From: Nitrosomonas sp.
GTDB lineage: Bacteria; Pseudomonadota; Gammaproteobacteria; Burkholderiales; Nitrosomonadaceae
Direction of reading: 5' to 3'
Length of the DNA: 59,245 nucleotides
NCBI GenBank assembly: GCA_019745325.1
Contig: JAIETK010000023.1
Span: forward strand, 1 to 59,245
Part shown: in pieces, positions 19,626 to 29,016 of the stretch
Position numbering within the stretch: the stretch's first letter is position 1
Layout: each line of letters starts with the position of its first letter
Notes under the pieces: generated by a model
Databases searched by the model: none
The model's input: the letters and a program-made list of their open reading frames with translations, nothing else
What the model was told of the DNA's origin: nothing
Translations under genes and position numbers: made by a program

Positions 19626-20027
19626 ATGCAATCATCAGATAATGTTGAGAAATATCGTATCGATAAATGGCTGTTTGCAGCCCGTTTTTTTAAAACACGC
19701 TCGTTAGCTGCAGAAGCCATCGACCGGGGGCGAGTGACGGTCAACGGTCAACGGGTTAAGCCAGCCAAAGTGCTTGCGGTAGGGGATCGGTTGATAATTC
19801 GCAATAATAATTATCAATTTGAAATTGAAGTGCTGGATCTATCGAACAAAAGAGGATCCGCAACGATTGCGCAGCAACTTTACCGGGAAACCGAGGAAAG
19901 CCGTCAACAGCGAGAAGTGCTGGCCGCTCGTCTGAAAACCCAGCCGCAGCCGTTTTACACCAAAGGCCGCCCGACTAAGCGCGACCGCCGCGAAATCGAG
20001 CGTTTTATCTCCAATCATCATGAATGA
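19626..20027 (+). CDS. hslR: Hsp15-like S4-domain RNA-binding protein
   Basis: HslR (Hsp15) binds free 50S subunits carrying a stalled nascent chain and helps recycle them after heat shock. The 133-residue protein begins with an S4 RNA-binding domain ('RIDKWLFAARFFKTRSLAAE', then 'GRVTVNGQRVKPAKVLAVGD') and ends in a basic tail ('RPTKRDRREIERF'). Length and layout match HslR. It lies between the hydrolase-OsmC fusion (seven bases before) and an aldolase-family gene (nine bases after), so the three form a probable operon. Confidence 0.88.
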   Translation: MQSSDNVEKYRIDKWLFAARFFKTRSLAAEAIDRGRVTVNGQRVKPAKVLAVGDRLIIRNNNYQFEIEVLDLSNKRGSATIAQQLYRETEESRQQREVLAARLKTQPQPFYTKGRPTKRDRREIERFISNHHE

Positions 20028-20036
20028 CTGACAATT

Positions 20037-20822
20037 ATGACCAATGATACTTTCAATTTAAGCAAAGAACAGTTGATTCAACAATCGTTCGTGCAAATGG
20101 ATCAACATTTGCAAAGCGCTGATTACTCGAAAGCGCAGAAACTGGCACTGACTTGCCGGATTTTATTCGATAACGGTCACGATTCCGGATTGGCGGGACA
20201 AATCACGGCGCGTGGGGATACCCCGGGAACTTACTTGACGCAGCGTTTGGGATTCGGTTTTGACGAAATTTGCGCAAGTAATCTGTTACTCGTGAATGAG
20301 GATCTGGAAGTTTTGCAGGGCGATGGCATGGCAAATCCAGCCAACCGGTTTCACTCATGGCTGTATCGTGCCAGACCCGATGTGCAGTGCATTATCCATA
20401 CGCATGCAGTCCATACTGCGGCACTCAGTATGCTGGAAGTGCCTTTGGAAATCTCGCATATGGATAATTGCGTTCTATACGACGATATCGCTTTTTTGCC
20501 CAAGTGGCCGGGTATTCCGGTCGGCAATGAAGAAGGGGAATTGATTTCCAAAGCCATCGGCAACAAGCATGCTTTGATGTTAGCCCATCACGGGCTGCTG
20601 ATTGCCAGTTCGAGTATTGAAGAAGCTTGCATATTAGCACTTGCTTTCGAACGCGCAGCGCGTATGCATTTGCTTGCAGCCTCGGCGGGTAAGATCCAGC
20701 CGATTGATCCCGGCCTCGGACGAGAAGCGCGCGACTGGATTTTGCGCGGTCAACGCAGCGCCGTTGCTTTTGCCTATTATGCGCGGCGTACCTTGCGTAA
20801 AGGCGTTGATTGTTTGCAATAA
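20037..20822 (+). CDS. Class II aldolase/adducin family protein
   Basis: The 261-residue protein has the zinc-binding pattern of class II aldolases: 'HTHAVHT' near residues 121-127 and the third ligand in 'LAHHGLL' near residue 184, with 'GLAGQITAR' in the substrate-phosphate region. Members split or epimerise sugar phosphates or act as decarboxylases. The N-terminal 'LTCRILFDNGHDSGLAGQ' is nearer to the non-sugar subgroup, so a specific substrate is not assigned. It ends 75 bases before the oppositely directed asparaginase-like gene. Confidence 0.85.
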   Translation: MTNDTFNLSKEQLIQQSFVQMDQHLQSADYSKAQKLALTCRILFDNGHDSGLAGQITARGDTPGTYLTQRLGFGFDEICASNLLLVNEDLEVLQGDGMANPANRFHSWLYRARPDVQCIIHTHAVHTAALSMLEVPLEISHMDNCVLYDDIAFLPKWPGIPVGNEEGELISKAIGNKHALMLAHHGLLIASSSIEEACILALAFERAARMHLLAASAGKIQPIDPGLGREARDWILRGQRSAVAFAYYARRTLRKGVDCLQ

Positions 20823-20896
20823 CCTCAGATAGGACTTGAACAACTGGGTGCTGGCTTACGGCCGGCAGGTTAGTGTTTCATGAATGAATTGATGTT

Positions 20897-21874
20897 TTAG
20901 ATATCGGGTTCGCCAGGAAAAATACCGATCCATGCCACGCCATCATTACTGATGGTGCCTCGATACATGCCGCTGGTATTGAATTGCATCGCATAATCGC
21001 CCTTCACGTTCAGCAGAATTAAACCGCCGTCACCGCCGATCTTTGAAACTTCTGCTAACGTATTGTCGGCAGCTTCGCAAAGCGGTTTGCGCAGCATCAT
21101 GACTTGCGCAGCTGTTTGGTAGGCTGCGGCGGCGCGAATGAACATTTCCCCGGTACCGGTTGCTGATACCGCCACCGAGCGATTGTCGGCATAGGTGCCA
21201 GCCCCGATAATCGAGGAGTCACCCACACGTCCCCGCCGTTTGTTGGTCAACCCGCCGGTTGATGTACCGGCGGCGATATTGCCATGCCGATCCAGTGCGA
21301 CTGCACCGACAGTTCCATGCTTTTCATCAGTGCTAACAAATGGAATATTGGAGTCGGCATCGTGGTCGCGCAGTACTTGTTCTTTTGTAAGTGCTTTTTG
21401 CAATTGTTCCCAACGATGCGGCGTATGAAAATAATCAGGATCGACAATCTCCAGGCCTTGCTCTGCAGCAAATGTTTCCGCACCGCGGCCAATCAGCATG
21501 GCATGCGGGCTTTTCATCATGATCGCATGTGCCGCGCGTATAGGATTACGAACCGTCGTGATGCCGGCAACGGCGCCTGCTAAACGTGTAGCACCTTCCA
21601 TGATCGAGGCTTCCAATTCGTTTTGCCCCTCATGGTTAAAAACTGAACCTTTACCAGCATTAAAAAAAGGCGAATCTTCCATGACCACGATGGCTGCGAT
21701 CACGGCGTCGATACAGCTACCGCCGCCGCTAAGCACCGCATAACCGGCGTTCAATGATTGTGTCAGTACCTGGCGGTAAACGGCTTCACGTTCGGCAGTC
21801 AACCGGCTGCGATTGATTGCGCCGGCACCGCCATGGATCACCAGCCGGAATGGAACATCATCGGGAGCAGTCAT
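20897..21874 (-). CDS. iaaA: Isoaspartyl peptidase / plant-type L-asparaginase
   Basis: An Ntn hydrolase that removes isoaspartyl dipeptides and hydrolyses asparagine after autocleavage into two subunits. The 325-residue precursor has the cleavage site 'KHGTVGAVALD', where Thr188 becomes the N-terminal nucleophile, followed by 'GNIAAGTSTGG' and 'GDSSIIGAGTYAD'. The N-terminal 'LVIHGGAGAI' is typical. It lies convergent with the aldolase-family gene. No signal peptide is evident, suggesting a cytoplasmic role in turnover of damaged peptides. Confidence 0.93.
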   Translation of the reverse strand: MTAPDDVPFRLVIHGGAGAINRSRLTAEREAVYRQVLTQSLNAGYAVLSGGGSCIDAVIAAIVVMEDSPFFNAGKGSVFNHEGQNELEASIMEGATRLAGAVAGITTVRNPIRAAHAIMMKSPHAMLIGRGAETFAAEQGLEIVDPDYFHTPHRWEQLQKALTKEQVLRDHDADSNIPFVSTDEKHGTVGAVALDRHGNIAAGTSTGGLTNKRRGRVGDSSIIGAGTYADNRSVAVSATGTGEMFIRAAAAYQTAAQVMMLRKPLCEAADNTLAEVSKIGGDGGLILLNVKGDYAMQFNTSGMYRGTISNDGVAWIGIFPGEPDI

Positions 21875-21980
21875 GGGTGGCCGGCTTCAATTCAGAGAGT
21901 TGAAGTAACATACACTGGCAACCAATAGCAGCAGGGTAATTGCGATGTGAATTGTAATGATCCGTTGTTATCGATGTACT

Positions 21981-22493
21981 TTAATTACTCAGGGACTCTC
22001 GAAGTTTCTCCTCCATCGGCGGCCGCAATCCCGATTTACGCGCAGCTTCAATGGCGGTTTCCGGGTCCATTCCTTGGCTGATTTGATATCTGGCCCACAT
22101 GGCGCTGGCACGATTGCCGGACCCGCAGTGAATGAGCACTGGCCGTTGCGCCAATTCAATGGCTTTGGTAAAGGCAGTCAATTGCTCGTTGCTAATACCG
22201 GCAACGGTCATTGGAATGTTAATGTAGTTCATGCCGGCGCGATCAACGAGTGATTTTTCTTCCGCAGTTCCTTCATTGGCGGTGCGCATGTCGATAATAG
22301 TCTTAAAACCTGTCGCAGCCAACGCTGGAACGCCTCCCTCACTGATAAGCCCGGATATGGCGATCTGATCGTTAATGCGGCTGTAATTTTGTACTGCGCT
22401 GACTTGGTGACCAAAAGGCGTGCGCCCGGAAGCCTGCGTGGTTCCGGCAAACGATAGGGCAATTAATGCCATCAACGTGATAAAGTATTTCAT
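21981..22493 (-). CDS. Exported dual-specificity/tyrosine phosphatase-like protein
   Basis: A 170-residue protein with an N-terminal signal peptide ('YFITLMALIALSFAGTTQASG') and the cysteine phosphatase signature C-x5-R in 'LIHCGSGNRASAMWA'. An upstream 'TIIDMRTANEG' supplies the Asp-rich part. It belongs to the DSP/beta-lactamase-hydrolase-like phosphatase family (DUF442-like). The start at 22493 was chosen because a GAGG ribosome site stands six bases upstream and a clean signal peptide results; longer starts at 22505 or a TTG at 22556 lack this. The substrate in the periplasm is unknown. Confidence 0.82.
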   Translation of the reverse strand: MKYFITLMALIALSFAGTTQASGRTPFGHQVSAVQNYSRINDQIAISGLISEGGVPALAATGFKTIIDMRTANEGTAEEKSLVDRAGMNYINIPMTVAGISNEQLTAFTKAIELAQRPVLIHCGSGNRASAMWARYQISQGMDPETAIEAARKSGLRPPMEEKLRESLSN

Positions 22494-22632
22494 GAAAAAC
22501 CTCATTGCAATGTTAAGGAAAAAATCACTACTCCTCAGAATTGTAGCTGTACTCAATATCTGAGTACAAATTATTCGAATCCTTGGTTAATCGATTACAA
22601 AATTGTAGGTCCATGCGGAAATTATTTTATAA

Positions 22633-25317
22633 ATGATCAATTGGCATAGTCTTTCAGTGCAGCAGGTTTTACAGACATTAGACACTAATGAGGCGGGACT
22701 ATCGCAAGCGGAAGCGGAGCAGCGCATTGAGCGATATGGTGTAAATCGCTTGCGATCACCCAGTTCGCCAGGTTTTTTCATTCGTTTTCTTCTGCAGTTT
22801 CATAATGTTCTCATCTATATTTTGTTAATTGCTGCAGCAGTTACTGCGTTTATCGGACACTGGACTGATAGCTGCGTGATTCTGGCGGTGGTCATTATTA
22901 ATGCGGTGATCGGTGTGATTCAGGAAGGTAAGGCCGAGAGAGCGCTGGCCGGTATTCGCAGCATGCTGTCAATCAATGCGTCTGTGTTGAGAGACAATCA
23001 CCGCAGACAAATTTCAGCAGAAGCGCTGGTGCCTGGTGACATCGTATTGCTGCAATCGGGCGACAAAGTGCCTGCCGACATGCGGTTGTTCAGTTGTAAG
23101 AATTTGCGGGTCGATGAAGCAATTTTGACCGGTGAATCGCAAGCCGTTGAAAAGGGAATTGAATCAGTTTTGGAATCGGTTGCAATCGGCGATCGCGATT
23201 GTATGGTTTATTCCGGTACGCTGGTGGTTTTTGGACAGGCTACCGGGGTTGTGGTCGGAACCGGTCATTACACCGAGATCGGGCGTATCAGCACGATGCT
23301 GGAGCAAGTCAATAAACTGTCGACACCGTTACTTAGAAAAATTGCGGAGTTCGGATTTCGATTGGCTGCTGTCACGCTCGTGCTGGTTCTGACTGTTATT
23401 CTGTATGGTTTGCTGGCACACGATTATGGCATTGATGAGCTGTTTATGGCGGCGGTGGGTATTGCAGTTGCAGTTATTCCGGAAGAACTTCCGCCGATTA
23501 TGACCATTACGCTTGCGCTTGGTGTGCAACGCATGGCGCGCCATAACGCCATTATCCGGCATTTACCCGCTGTCGAAACGCTTGGATCGGTAACGGTCAT
23601 TTGTACCGACAAGACCGGTACATTAACGCGGAATGAGATGACCGTGCAGCAAATCTTTACCGCAGATGATCGGCTACAGGTAAGCGGAGTAGGTTATGCA
23701 CCGGAAGGGAGCTTCAGTTCGGATGGGCAGAGAATTTTGATTGCAGACCATGCAGATTGTATGGATCTATTGCGCGCCGGTTTATTATGCAGTGATGCAA
23801 AACTGCAGCTACAGGAAGATCAATGGATTGTCGACGGCGATCCGACGGAAGGCGCGGTGATTGCGGCAGCAATGAAAGCAGCGCTAAATCCGGTTCATGT
23901 GAGCGAATCATTACCCCGCACGGATGTTATTCCCTTCGAATCCGAACACCGCTTGATGGCGACCTTGCATCATCCGCATGACAACCAGGGTGTTATCTTT
24001 GTCAAAGGCGCTCCCGAAACGATACTGGCTTTGTGCAGCCAGCAACGAAGTCAGGGAAACAATTGTGCGCTTGATCTGGCGTACTGGAACAACACCATTC
24101 AGGAAGCTGCATGTTCTGGGCTGCGGATGTTGGCGATCGCGCAGCGCGCGGCGGAGCGGAATCAGCAGATACTCCGGTTTTCCGATGTTCGGTCAAACTT
24201 TACATTACTGGGAATGGTCGGCATGACCGATCCGCCGCGTGAAGAAGCGGTTGCGGCTGTGAATCAATGTCATCATGCCGGTATTCGCGTCAAGATGATT
24301 ACCGGAGATCATCAGGCGACAGCCAGTTCGATTGGCGCAAAACTCAATCTCGGTGATGGTCATACAGTTCTAACCGGTGTTGCGCTGGATACGATGGATG
24401 ATAAGGCATTGCGGCAAGCGGTTACGAACATTGATGTATTTGCGCGTACCAATCCGGAGCACAAATTGCGTCTCGTTGCTGCTTTGCAAGCGAATGGAGA
24501 AATCGTGGCAATGACGGGTGACGGTGTGAATGATGCGCCAGCTCTGAAACGGGCCGATGTGGGTGTCGCCATGGGACAAAAGGGAACTGAAGTAGCCAAG
24601 GAAGCCGCAGAAATGGTGCTTGCGGATGATAACTTTGTATCAATCGTGCACGCGGTGGAGGAAGGTCGTACTGTCTACGATAATATCAAAAAGACTATGG
24701 TCTATGTGCTTCCTACGAATGGCGGTGAAGCCGGTCTCATCATTCTGGCTATTTTTTTGGGCATAACGCTGCCTATTACTCCTGTCCAAATATTATGGAT
24801 CAACATGGTTACGACTGTGACACTGGCTATTGCACTATCCTTTGAACCTCCGGAAGCGGATGTCATGCATCGGCCTCCACGCGATCCTGATGCTCCTCTG
24901 TTATCCGGTTTCTTGGTTTGGCGTATTGTTTTTGTTACATTATTGATGATCGGCGGCGGGTTTGGACTCACGATGTGGGAAACAATGCAAGGCTCCAGCA
25001 TCGAATTCAGCCGGACGGTTTTAGTAAATTTGTTTGTCGTTTGTGAAATTTTGTATTTGTTTAATTGCCGTTATCTGCTGGCTTCGGCGATGTCGATCGA
25101 AGGTTTTCTCGGCAATCGTTATATTCTGATATCTGTCGGTATATTGATATTACTTCAAATTCTTTTTACTTATCTGCCGGCTTTTCAATTAATTTTTGGA
25201 ACAGTTGCGCTTGATGCCGATGCTTGGACAAGGATTCTTTTTGTCGGCTTAGTGTTATTCTTAATTATTGAATTTGAGAAATATTTATTACGACGCAGTG
25301 GCACAAAAGAATTGTAG
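22633..25317 (+). CDS. P2-type cation-transporting ATPase
   Basis: An 894-residue P-type ATPase that pumps cations across the inner membrane by a phospho-Asp cycle. Phosphorylation site 'DKTGTLT' (Asp326), actuator motif 'TGES', 'MTGDGVNDAPALKRADVG' hinge and about ten membrane segments are visible. The membrane motif reads 'PEELPPIMTITLALG', where classic SERCA-like pumps have PEGLP; this makes the ion uncertain (Ca, Mg, Mn or H are possible). The N-terminal 'LSVQQVLQTLDTNEAGLSQAEA' is the usual cation-ATPase domain. A strong terminator follows the stop at once. Confidence 0.92.
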   Translation: MINWHSLSVQQVLQTLDTNEAGLSQAEAEQRIERYGVNRLRSPSSPGFFIRFLLQFHNVLIYILLIAAAVTAFIGHWTDSCVILAVVIINAVIGVIQEGKAERALAGIRSMLSINASVLRDNHRRQISAEALVPGDIVLLQSGDKVPADMRLFSCKNLRVDEAILTGESQAVEKGIESVLESVAIGDRDCMVYSGTLVVFGQATGVVVGTGHYTEIGRISTMLEQVNKLSTPLLRKIAEFGFRLAAVTLVLVLTVILYGLLAHDYGIDELFMAAVGIAVAVIPEELPPIMTITLALGVQRMARHNAIIRHLPAVETLGSVTVICTDKTGTLTRNEMTVQQIFTADDRLQVSGVGYAPEGSFSSDGQRILIADHADCMDLLRAGLLCSDAKLQLQEDQWIVDGDPTEGAVIAAAMKAALNPVHVSESLPRTDVIPFESEHRLMATLHHPHDNQGVIFVKGAPETILALCSQQRSQGNNCALDLAYWNNTIQEAACSGLRMLAIAQRAAERNQQILRFSDVRSNFTLLGMVGMTDPPREEAVAAVNQCHHAGIRVKMITGDHQATASSIGAKLNLGDGHTVLTGVALDTMDDKALRQAVTNIDVFARTNPEHKLRLVAALQANGEIVAMTGDGVNDAPALKRADVGVAMGQKGTEVAKEAAEMVLADDNFVSIVHAVEEGRTVYDNIKKTMVYVLPTNGGEAGLIILAIFLGITLPITPVQILWINMVTTVTLAIALSFEPPEADVMHRPPRDPDAPLLSGFLVWRIVFVTLLMIGGGFGLTMWETMQGSSIEFSRTVLVNLFVVCEILYLFNCRYLLASAMSIEGFLGNRYILISVGILILLQILFTYLPAFQLIFGTVALDADAWTRILFVGLVLFLIIEFEKYLLRRSGTKEL

Positions 25318-25318
25318 A

Positions 25319-25359
25319 GGCAATCGGCTCGGATTTCATCGAGTGATTGCCCCCTTTTT
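25319..25359 (+). terminator. Rho-independent terminator of the P-type ATPase gene
   Basis: GGCAATC (25319) pairs with GATTGCC (25345-25351), with inner CTCG/CGAG pairing, and a T-run lies at 25355-25359. It lies just after the ATPase stop and points rightwards. Confidence 0.8.
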
Positions 25360-25379
25360 AGAGAAAGATAACGTTGAAT

Positions 25380-26819
25380 TTATAGCGCTGCAAGAAATGC
25401 GATCAGATCGGCTTTCTCGCTTTCGGTTAGCCCGATATTGAAGCGCGTATTGTAAAACTCGACAACTTCATGCAAATCTGCGGCAGAACCATCATGGAAG
25501 TAAGGCGGGCGTGACGCGACCGAACGCAGGATCGGTCCTTTGAAACGGCCGATATCTTTCCACTTGCCGGTGATCAGGGCTCGACCGGGGTCGGTTGTTT
25601 TGATGATTTCGTTAGTTGTTTTATTTTTCAGCGTATACAAAGGCATATCCGGTGTACGGCGCGATTCGTCCGCGACACCGATATCCAATGGCATCGGTGT
25701 TGAATGATTCCCTGAATTAGGCGTGTTATGGCAGGTTGTGCAAGTACCAGGTAATACATTGATGTTTAAATCATCGTTAATTCCTTTAACGCCGCTGATT
25801 AAAATTGGCTTGGTATTGAAGAGCGCCTGACCGCGGGCAACAGCGGCACGGGCATTTTTGGTGCTGTTGGGTGATTTATTCGGTTTAATGTCATTCCATT
25901 TGTTATAAAGCGTCATAACGATGGGATTAAAAGAGTCGTGAGTTATGTAGTCGCCAGCCAAAGTGTCATTAATGCCAAAATGATACTGTTGTTTTGCCAG
26001 TTCCTTAGGGCCGCCTTTAGCTTTTTCTGCCGTCAGGTTTCCGGCTTTGTCATCATGGATCTGCGCAGTAAATAAACCGAGTTCAAATGCCACGATCGCA
26101 TCACGCTCTTCATCGGTTAAATCTTGCAGTGCTTCGGCGTGACCTAGAGTGGCGTGGCTGGCTTGAGTACTCAGATCAAACGATACCGGTGAAAAGCAAG
26201 TCGAGGTGTTATAGATACAATCACTGGAACTCGGCATTTGTGTTGTTTCCCGTCCATCCCACATGACGGTGCTGAGGAATTTAAGATTGGTGGTCGGCAT
26301 TGGGCGGCGGAATAATGATAATTCTGTTTCGCTTGCAAAACCATAGGGATCATCTACTTCGATCAGCTCAAATTCGGCGTCCGCAGGAATACCGATTCCA
26401 ACGCGGATGTTTCCTTTTTTCAACAACATGCTGTATGCTTCGCGGCGTTTTTCTACGGAAGATACATCGGCAATCGGTGAATTGGCGCCGTCAACCAAGC
26501 GGAAAATCGGATCAAGGCCTTGGGTTTTGTTGAAAAGCTTTTGCACGCCCGATGGCGTAATGGTCCATCCTTGCGTGGGGATATGACACGAAGCGCAACT
26601 GCGGCCATTAGAACCTAAGCTTTTGAAAAAAGGATTTTTTAAATCGATAAAACCTGCGGTGCTATAAGTCGCATCTTCGCCATGTTTGTTTTTTGATTTA
26701 AACATGTTTGGCAGTCGATCGCTTTTGTCTTCGTGATCATCTTTCGCAAAAACTGGTGAAGACAGCATTAAAAATAATGCAGAAATTATTTGTATGCCTG
26801 ATACCACTTTGTTTCTCAT
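25380..26819 (-). CDS. Exported di-haem cytochrome c peroxidase family protein
   Basis: The 479-residue protein has a signal peptide (cleavage near residue 25, 'SSPVFA') and two haem c motifs, CASCH (Cys75-His79) and CTTCH (Cys360-His364), placing it in the bacterial di-haem peroxidase/MauG superfamily in the periplasm. The C-terminal 'PPYFHDGSAADLHEVVEFYN' is typical. It is longer than classic CcpA (about 330 residues), with a large insert between the haems, so peroxide reduction is likely but not proven. GGAGG stands just before the ATG. A terminator-like hairpin lies in its leader, and it converges with the P-type ATPase gene. Confidence 0.88.
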   Translation of the reverse strand: MRNKVVSGIQIISALFLMLSSPVFAKDDHEDKSDRLPNMFKSKNKHGEDATYSTAGFIDLKNPFFKSLGSNGRSCASCHIPTQGWTITPSGVQKLFNKTQGLDPIFRLVDGANSPIADVSSVEKRREAYSMLLKKGNIRVGIGIPADAEFELIEVDDPYGFASETELSLFRRPMPTTNLKFLSTVMWDGRETTQMPSSSDCIYNTSTCFSPVSFDLSTQASHATLGHAEALQDLTDEERDAIVAFELGLFTAQIHDDKAGNLTAEKAKGGPKELAKQQYHFGINDTLAGDYITHDSFNPIVMTLYNKWNDIKPNKSPNSTKNARAAVARGQALFNTKPILISGVKGINDDLNINVLPGTCTTCHNTPNSGNHSTPMPLDIGVADESRRTPDMPLYTLKNKTTNEIIKTTDPGRALITGKWKDIGRFKGPILRSVASRPPYFHDGSAADLHEVVEFYNTRFNIGLTESEKADLIAFLAAL

Positions 26820-26837
26820 TCAAGGTCCTCCGGTTTT

Positions 26838-26874
26838 AAAAAAAATGAGCTAAATTTTTTTTAAAATTTAGCTC
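26838..26874 (-). terminator. Terminator-like hairpin in the leader of the di-haem peroxidase gene
   Basis: On the minus strand GAGCTAAATTT pairs with AAATTTAGCTC (26847-26874) and is followed by CA and eight Ts (26838-26845), then the GGAGG ribosome site and start codon. It either ends transcripts coming from trmB, 373 bases upstream, or acts as an attenuator. Confidence 0.7.
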
Positions 26875-27246
26875 GTCGGTGTTTCGGTTATCCACCAAAA
26901 TGCTGGCGGCGCACAGTCTAATAAAAGTATGATTGACTTACTATAGTCAATATATACTGGGTTTTAGTCTAGTCATAATCGCCGTCAGAAGCAGTGAGAA
27001 AAATCACAAAAGTATCAAGATCGCAAATGGATTCTGTTTTTCACTACTGACATTGGTATGAATCATTCTCTGTTACGTTGGCGATTCATTCTTGAATCAC
27101 GCGGTTTTATTGAAATGGGCTTTATTTTTTGTGTGAGTTATTTACATGAAAATAAAGTCTTGGGAAAAACTCTATCGAGAAAATATCAAGCAATAACGAG
27201 GAGATATGGATAGGAGATGGAGAAAGAAAATTTCCGGGAACGGGAA
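26875..27246. other. Non-coding stretch between trmB and the peroxidase gene
   Basis: About 370 AT-rich bases with no convincing gene. It contains the dyad TTGACTTACTATAGTCAA (26933-26950), whose minus-strand half could also act as a TTGACT -35 box for the peroxidase gene. The rest shows no recognisable feature; a small RNA ending at the adjacent hairpin is possible. Confidence 0.4.
26933..26950. promoter_or_regulatory. Palindromic operator-like site upstream of the di-haem peroxidase gene
   Basis: TTGACT-N6-AGTCAA is a perfect dyad about 115 bases before the peroxidase start. The half-sites resemble those of FNR/CRP-type regulators, but the spacing is wider than the TTGAT-N4-ATCAA consensus, so no regulator is named. 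Confidence 0.4.
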
Positions 27247-27918
27247 TTAATATTTGCAATAAAGCAGATCCCATACACCATGCCCGGATTTTAATCCGCG
27301 ATGTTCAAACTTGGTGATTGGCCGGTAATCAGGACGCGGAGCAAAATCCTTGGCGGTATTGCGAAGCTGCCGCTCTTGATTGAGAACTTGTAAAATTTGC
27401 ACAGCGTAATTTTCCCAATCGGTAGCGACATGGATATAACCACCCGGTTTGAGATGGGTGCATAAGCGTGAAACAAATGCTGACTGGATTAACCGGCGTT
27501 TATGATGGCGGGCTTTCGGCCATGGATCCGGGAAAAAGATGTGGACGCCATCCAAACATTCCAGCGGCAGCATGCGCTGCAGCACCGCAACAGCATCGTG
27601 CTGAATAACGCGTAAATTCTTCAATTCATTTTGCTGGATTAGCCTGAGCAAACTGCCGATGCCCGGGGTGTGAACTTCGATCCCGAGATAATCATTGGCT
27701 GGGTGCATTTTGGCAATGATCGCAGTGGCCTCACCCATTCCAAAGCCGATTTCAAGAATTTTGGGAGCCTGACGGCCAAATACTTGATTTAAATCCAGCA
27801 AGTTTTCGCTATAGGGTATGCCATATTGAGGAAGCAAGCTTTCACAAGCACGGCGCTGCGCATCCGATAACCGGCCCTGGCGAAGTACAAAACTGCGAAT
27901 TGATTGTTGCGGTTGCAT
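27247..27918 (-). CDS. trmB: tRNA (guanine-N7)-methyltransferase
   Basis: TrmB puts the m7G46 methyl group on tRNA using S-adenosylmethionine. The 223-residue protein has the SAM-binding '[10 protein letters not shown]' near residues 53-62 and the family signature '[17 protein letters not shown]', then '[19 protein letters not shown]'. Length is normal. It ends a minus-strand run with thiG (30 bases upstream) and thiS. All family motifs look intact. Confidence 0.96.
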   Translation of the reverse strand: MQPQQSIRSFVLRQGRLSDAQRRACESLLPQYGIPYSENLLDLNQVFGRQAPKILEIGFGMGEATAIIAKMHPANDYLGIEVHTPGIGSLLRLIQQNELKNLRVIQHDAVAVLQRMLPLECLDGVHIFFPDPWPKARHHKRRLIQSAFVSRLCTHLKPGGYIHVATDWENYAVQILQVLNQERQLRNTAKDFAPRPDYRPITKFEHRGLKSGHGVWDLLYCKY

Positions 27919-27948
27919 GAAACGAAGGATCTGCGATTATTCAAGAGT

Positions 27949-28776
27949 TCAATCAAGCTTGCTTGCCGATTTTTTAGATAAAGCTTCGGCATTTACAATA
28001 ACACCATCGACAGGAGAACTCGGATTGGCGCTATATAGTTTTTTTGCCATGCGCCCGGCCAGATAAGCTTCGCGTCCGGCTTCTACCGCTTTCCGCATCG
28101 CCGATGCCATTAAAATGGGATTATTGGATGCGGCGATAGCGGTGTTCATCAGAACGCCATCACAACCAAGTTCCATCGCGATAGTAGCATCCGAAGCCGT
28201 GCCGACACCGGCGTCGACCAAAACAGGAATGTTTGCGTTTTCGATAATGATTTGCAGATTCCAAGGATTCAAAATGCCCATGCCGGAACCAATGAGCGAT
28301 GCTAGCGGCATCACGGCAACACACCCTAGTTCTTCCAATTGCTTGGCGATGATCGGATCGTCGGAGGTATACACCATGACTTGAAATCCTTCTTTCACCA
28401 AAATTTTCGCAGCTTCGATAGTTCCCAATACATTGGGGTATAGTGTTCTCGGGTCGCCTAGCACTTCCAATTTTACCAGGCTGTGACCATCGAGCAATTC
28501 TCGCGCCAGGCGCAATGTCCGGACAGCGTCATCAACGGTATAACAACCGGCGGTATTCGGCAGCAACGTGTATTTGGAGGGCGGCAATACGTCCAAAAGA
28601 TTTGGTTCGTTGGTATTTTGTCCAATATTGGTGCGTCGGATTGCAATGGTTATTATTTCAGCACCGCTTGCTTCGACCGATATGCGAGTTTCATTGAAAT
28701 CTTTATATTTTCCTGTGCCAATAAGTAAGCGGGATGAATAAGACTTACCGGCAATAACTAAATTGTCCATAACCAT
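27949..28776 (-). CDS. thiG: Thiazole synthase
   Basis: ThiG builds the thiazole phosphate half of thiamine from deoxyxylulose phosphate, the ThiS thiocarboxylate and dehydroglycine. The 275-residue TIM-barrel protein carries the Schiff-base Lys in '[11 protein letters not shown]', and '[12 protein letters not shown]' and '[12 protein letters not shown]' in the phosphate-binding region. The ATG at 28776 or the one two codons later could be used. thiS lies 36 bases upstream on the same strand. No TPP riboswitch is visible before the pair. Confidence 0.96.
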   Translation of the reverse strand: MVMDNLVIAGKSYSSRLLIGTGKYKDFNETRISVEASGAEIITIAIRRTNIGQNTNEPNLLDVLPPSKYTLLPNTAGCYTVDDAVRTLRLARELLDGHSLVKLEVLGDPRTLYPNVLGTIEAAKILVKEGFQVMVYTSDDPIIAKQLEELGCVAVMPLASLIGSGMGILNPWNLQIIIENANIPVLVDAGVGTASDATIAMELGCDGVLMNTAIAASNNPILMASAMRKAVEAGREAYLAGRMAKKLYSANPSSPVDGVIVNAEALSKKSASKLD

Positions 28777-28812
28777 GCTATTGAATATCGAAGTATATTG
28801 CGGAGCCGATCA

Positions 28813-29016
28813 TTAACCGCCACCAACAGCGACGACGACTTCGATGTGATCGCCATTAACTAACAATTCCTCTGAAAAGCGGCTGCGTGGCACGATTTCA
28901 CCATTACGCTCGATAGCAATGCGCTTACCCTTTAATGAGAGGTGATCGACTAATTGAGCCACATTGATTGGCGACTCAAATTGCTGCAGTTGTCCGTTAA
29001 TTGAAAGTTGTACCAT
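28813..29016 (-). CDS. thiS: Sulfur carrier protein ThiS
   Basis: ThiS is a ubiquitin-like protein whose C-terminal Gly-Gly is adenylated and converted to a thiocarboxylate that donates sulfur to ThiG. The 67-residue product has the beta-grasp pattern, 'IAIERNGEIVPRSRF' and the required ending 'VAVGGG'. It is followed by thiG, the partner enzyme. The 490 bases before it hold a mobile-element-like repeat but no thiamine riboswitch. Confidence 0.95.
   Translation of the reverse strand: MVQLSINGQLQQFESPINVAQLVDHLSLKGKRIAIERNGEIVPRSRFSEELLVNGDHIEVVVAVGGG

Noticed and set aside
26933..26950. FNR box upstream of the di-haem peroxidase
   Set aside because: The half-site spacing is wider than the FNR consensus; kept only as an unnamed dyad.
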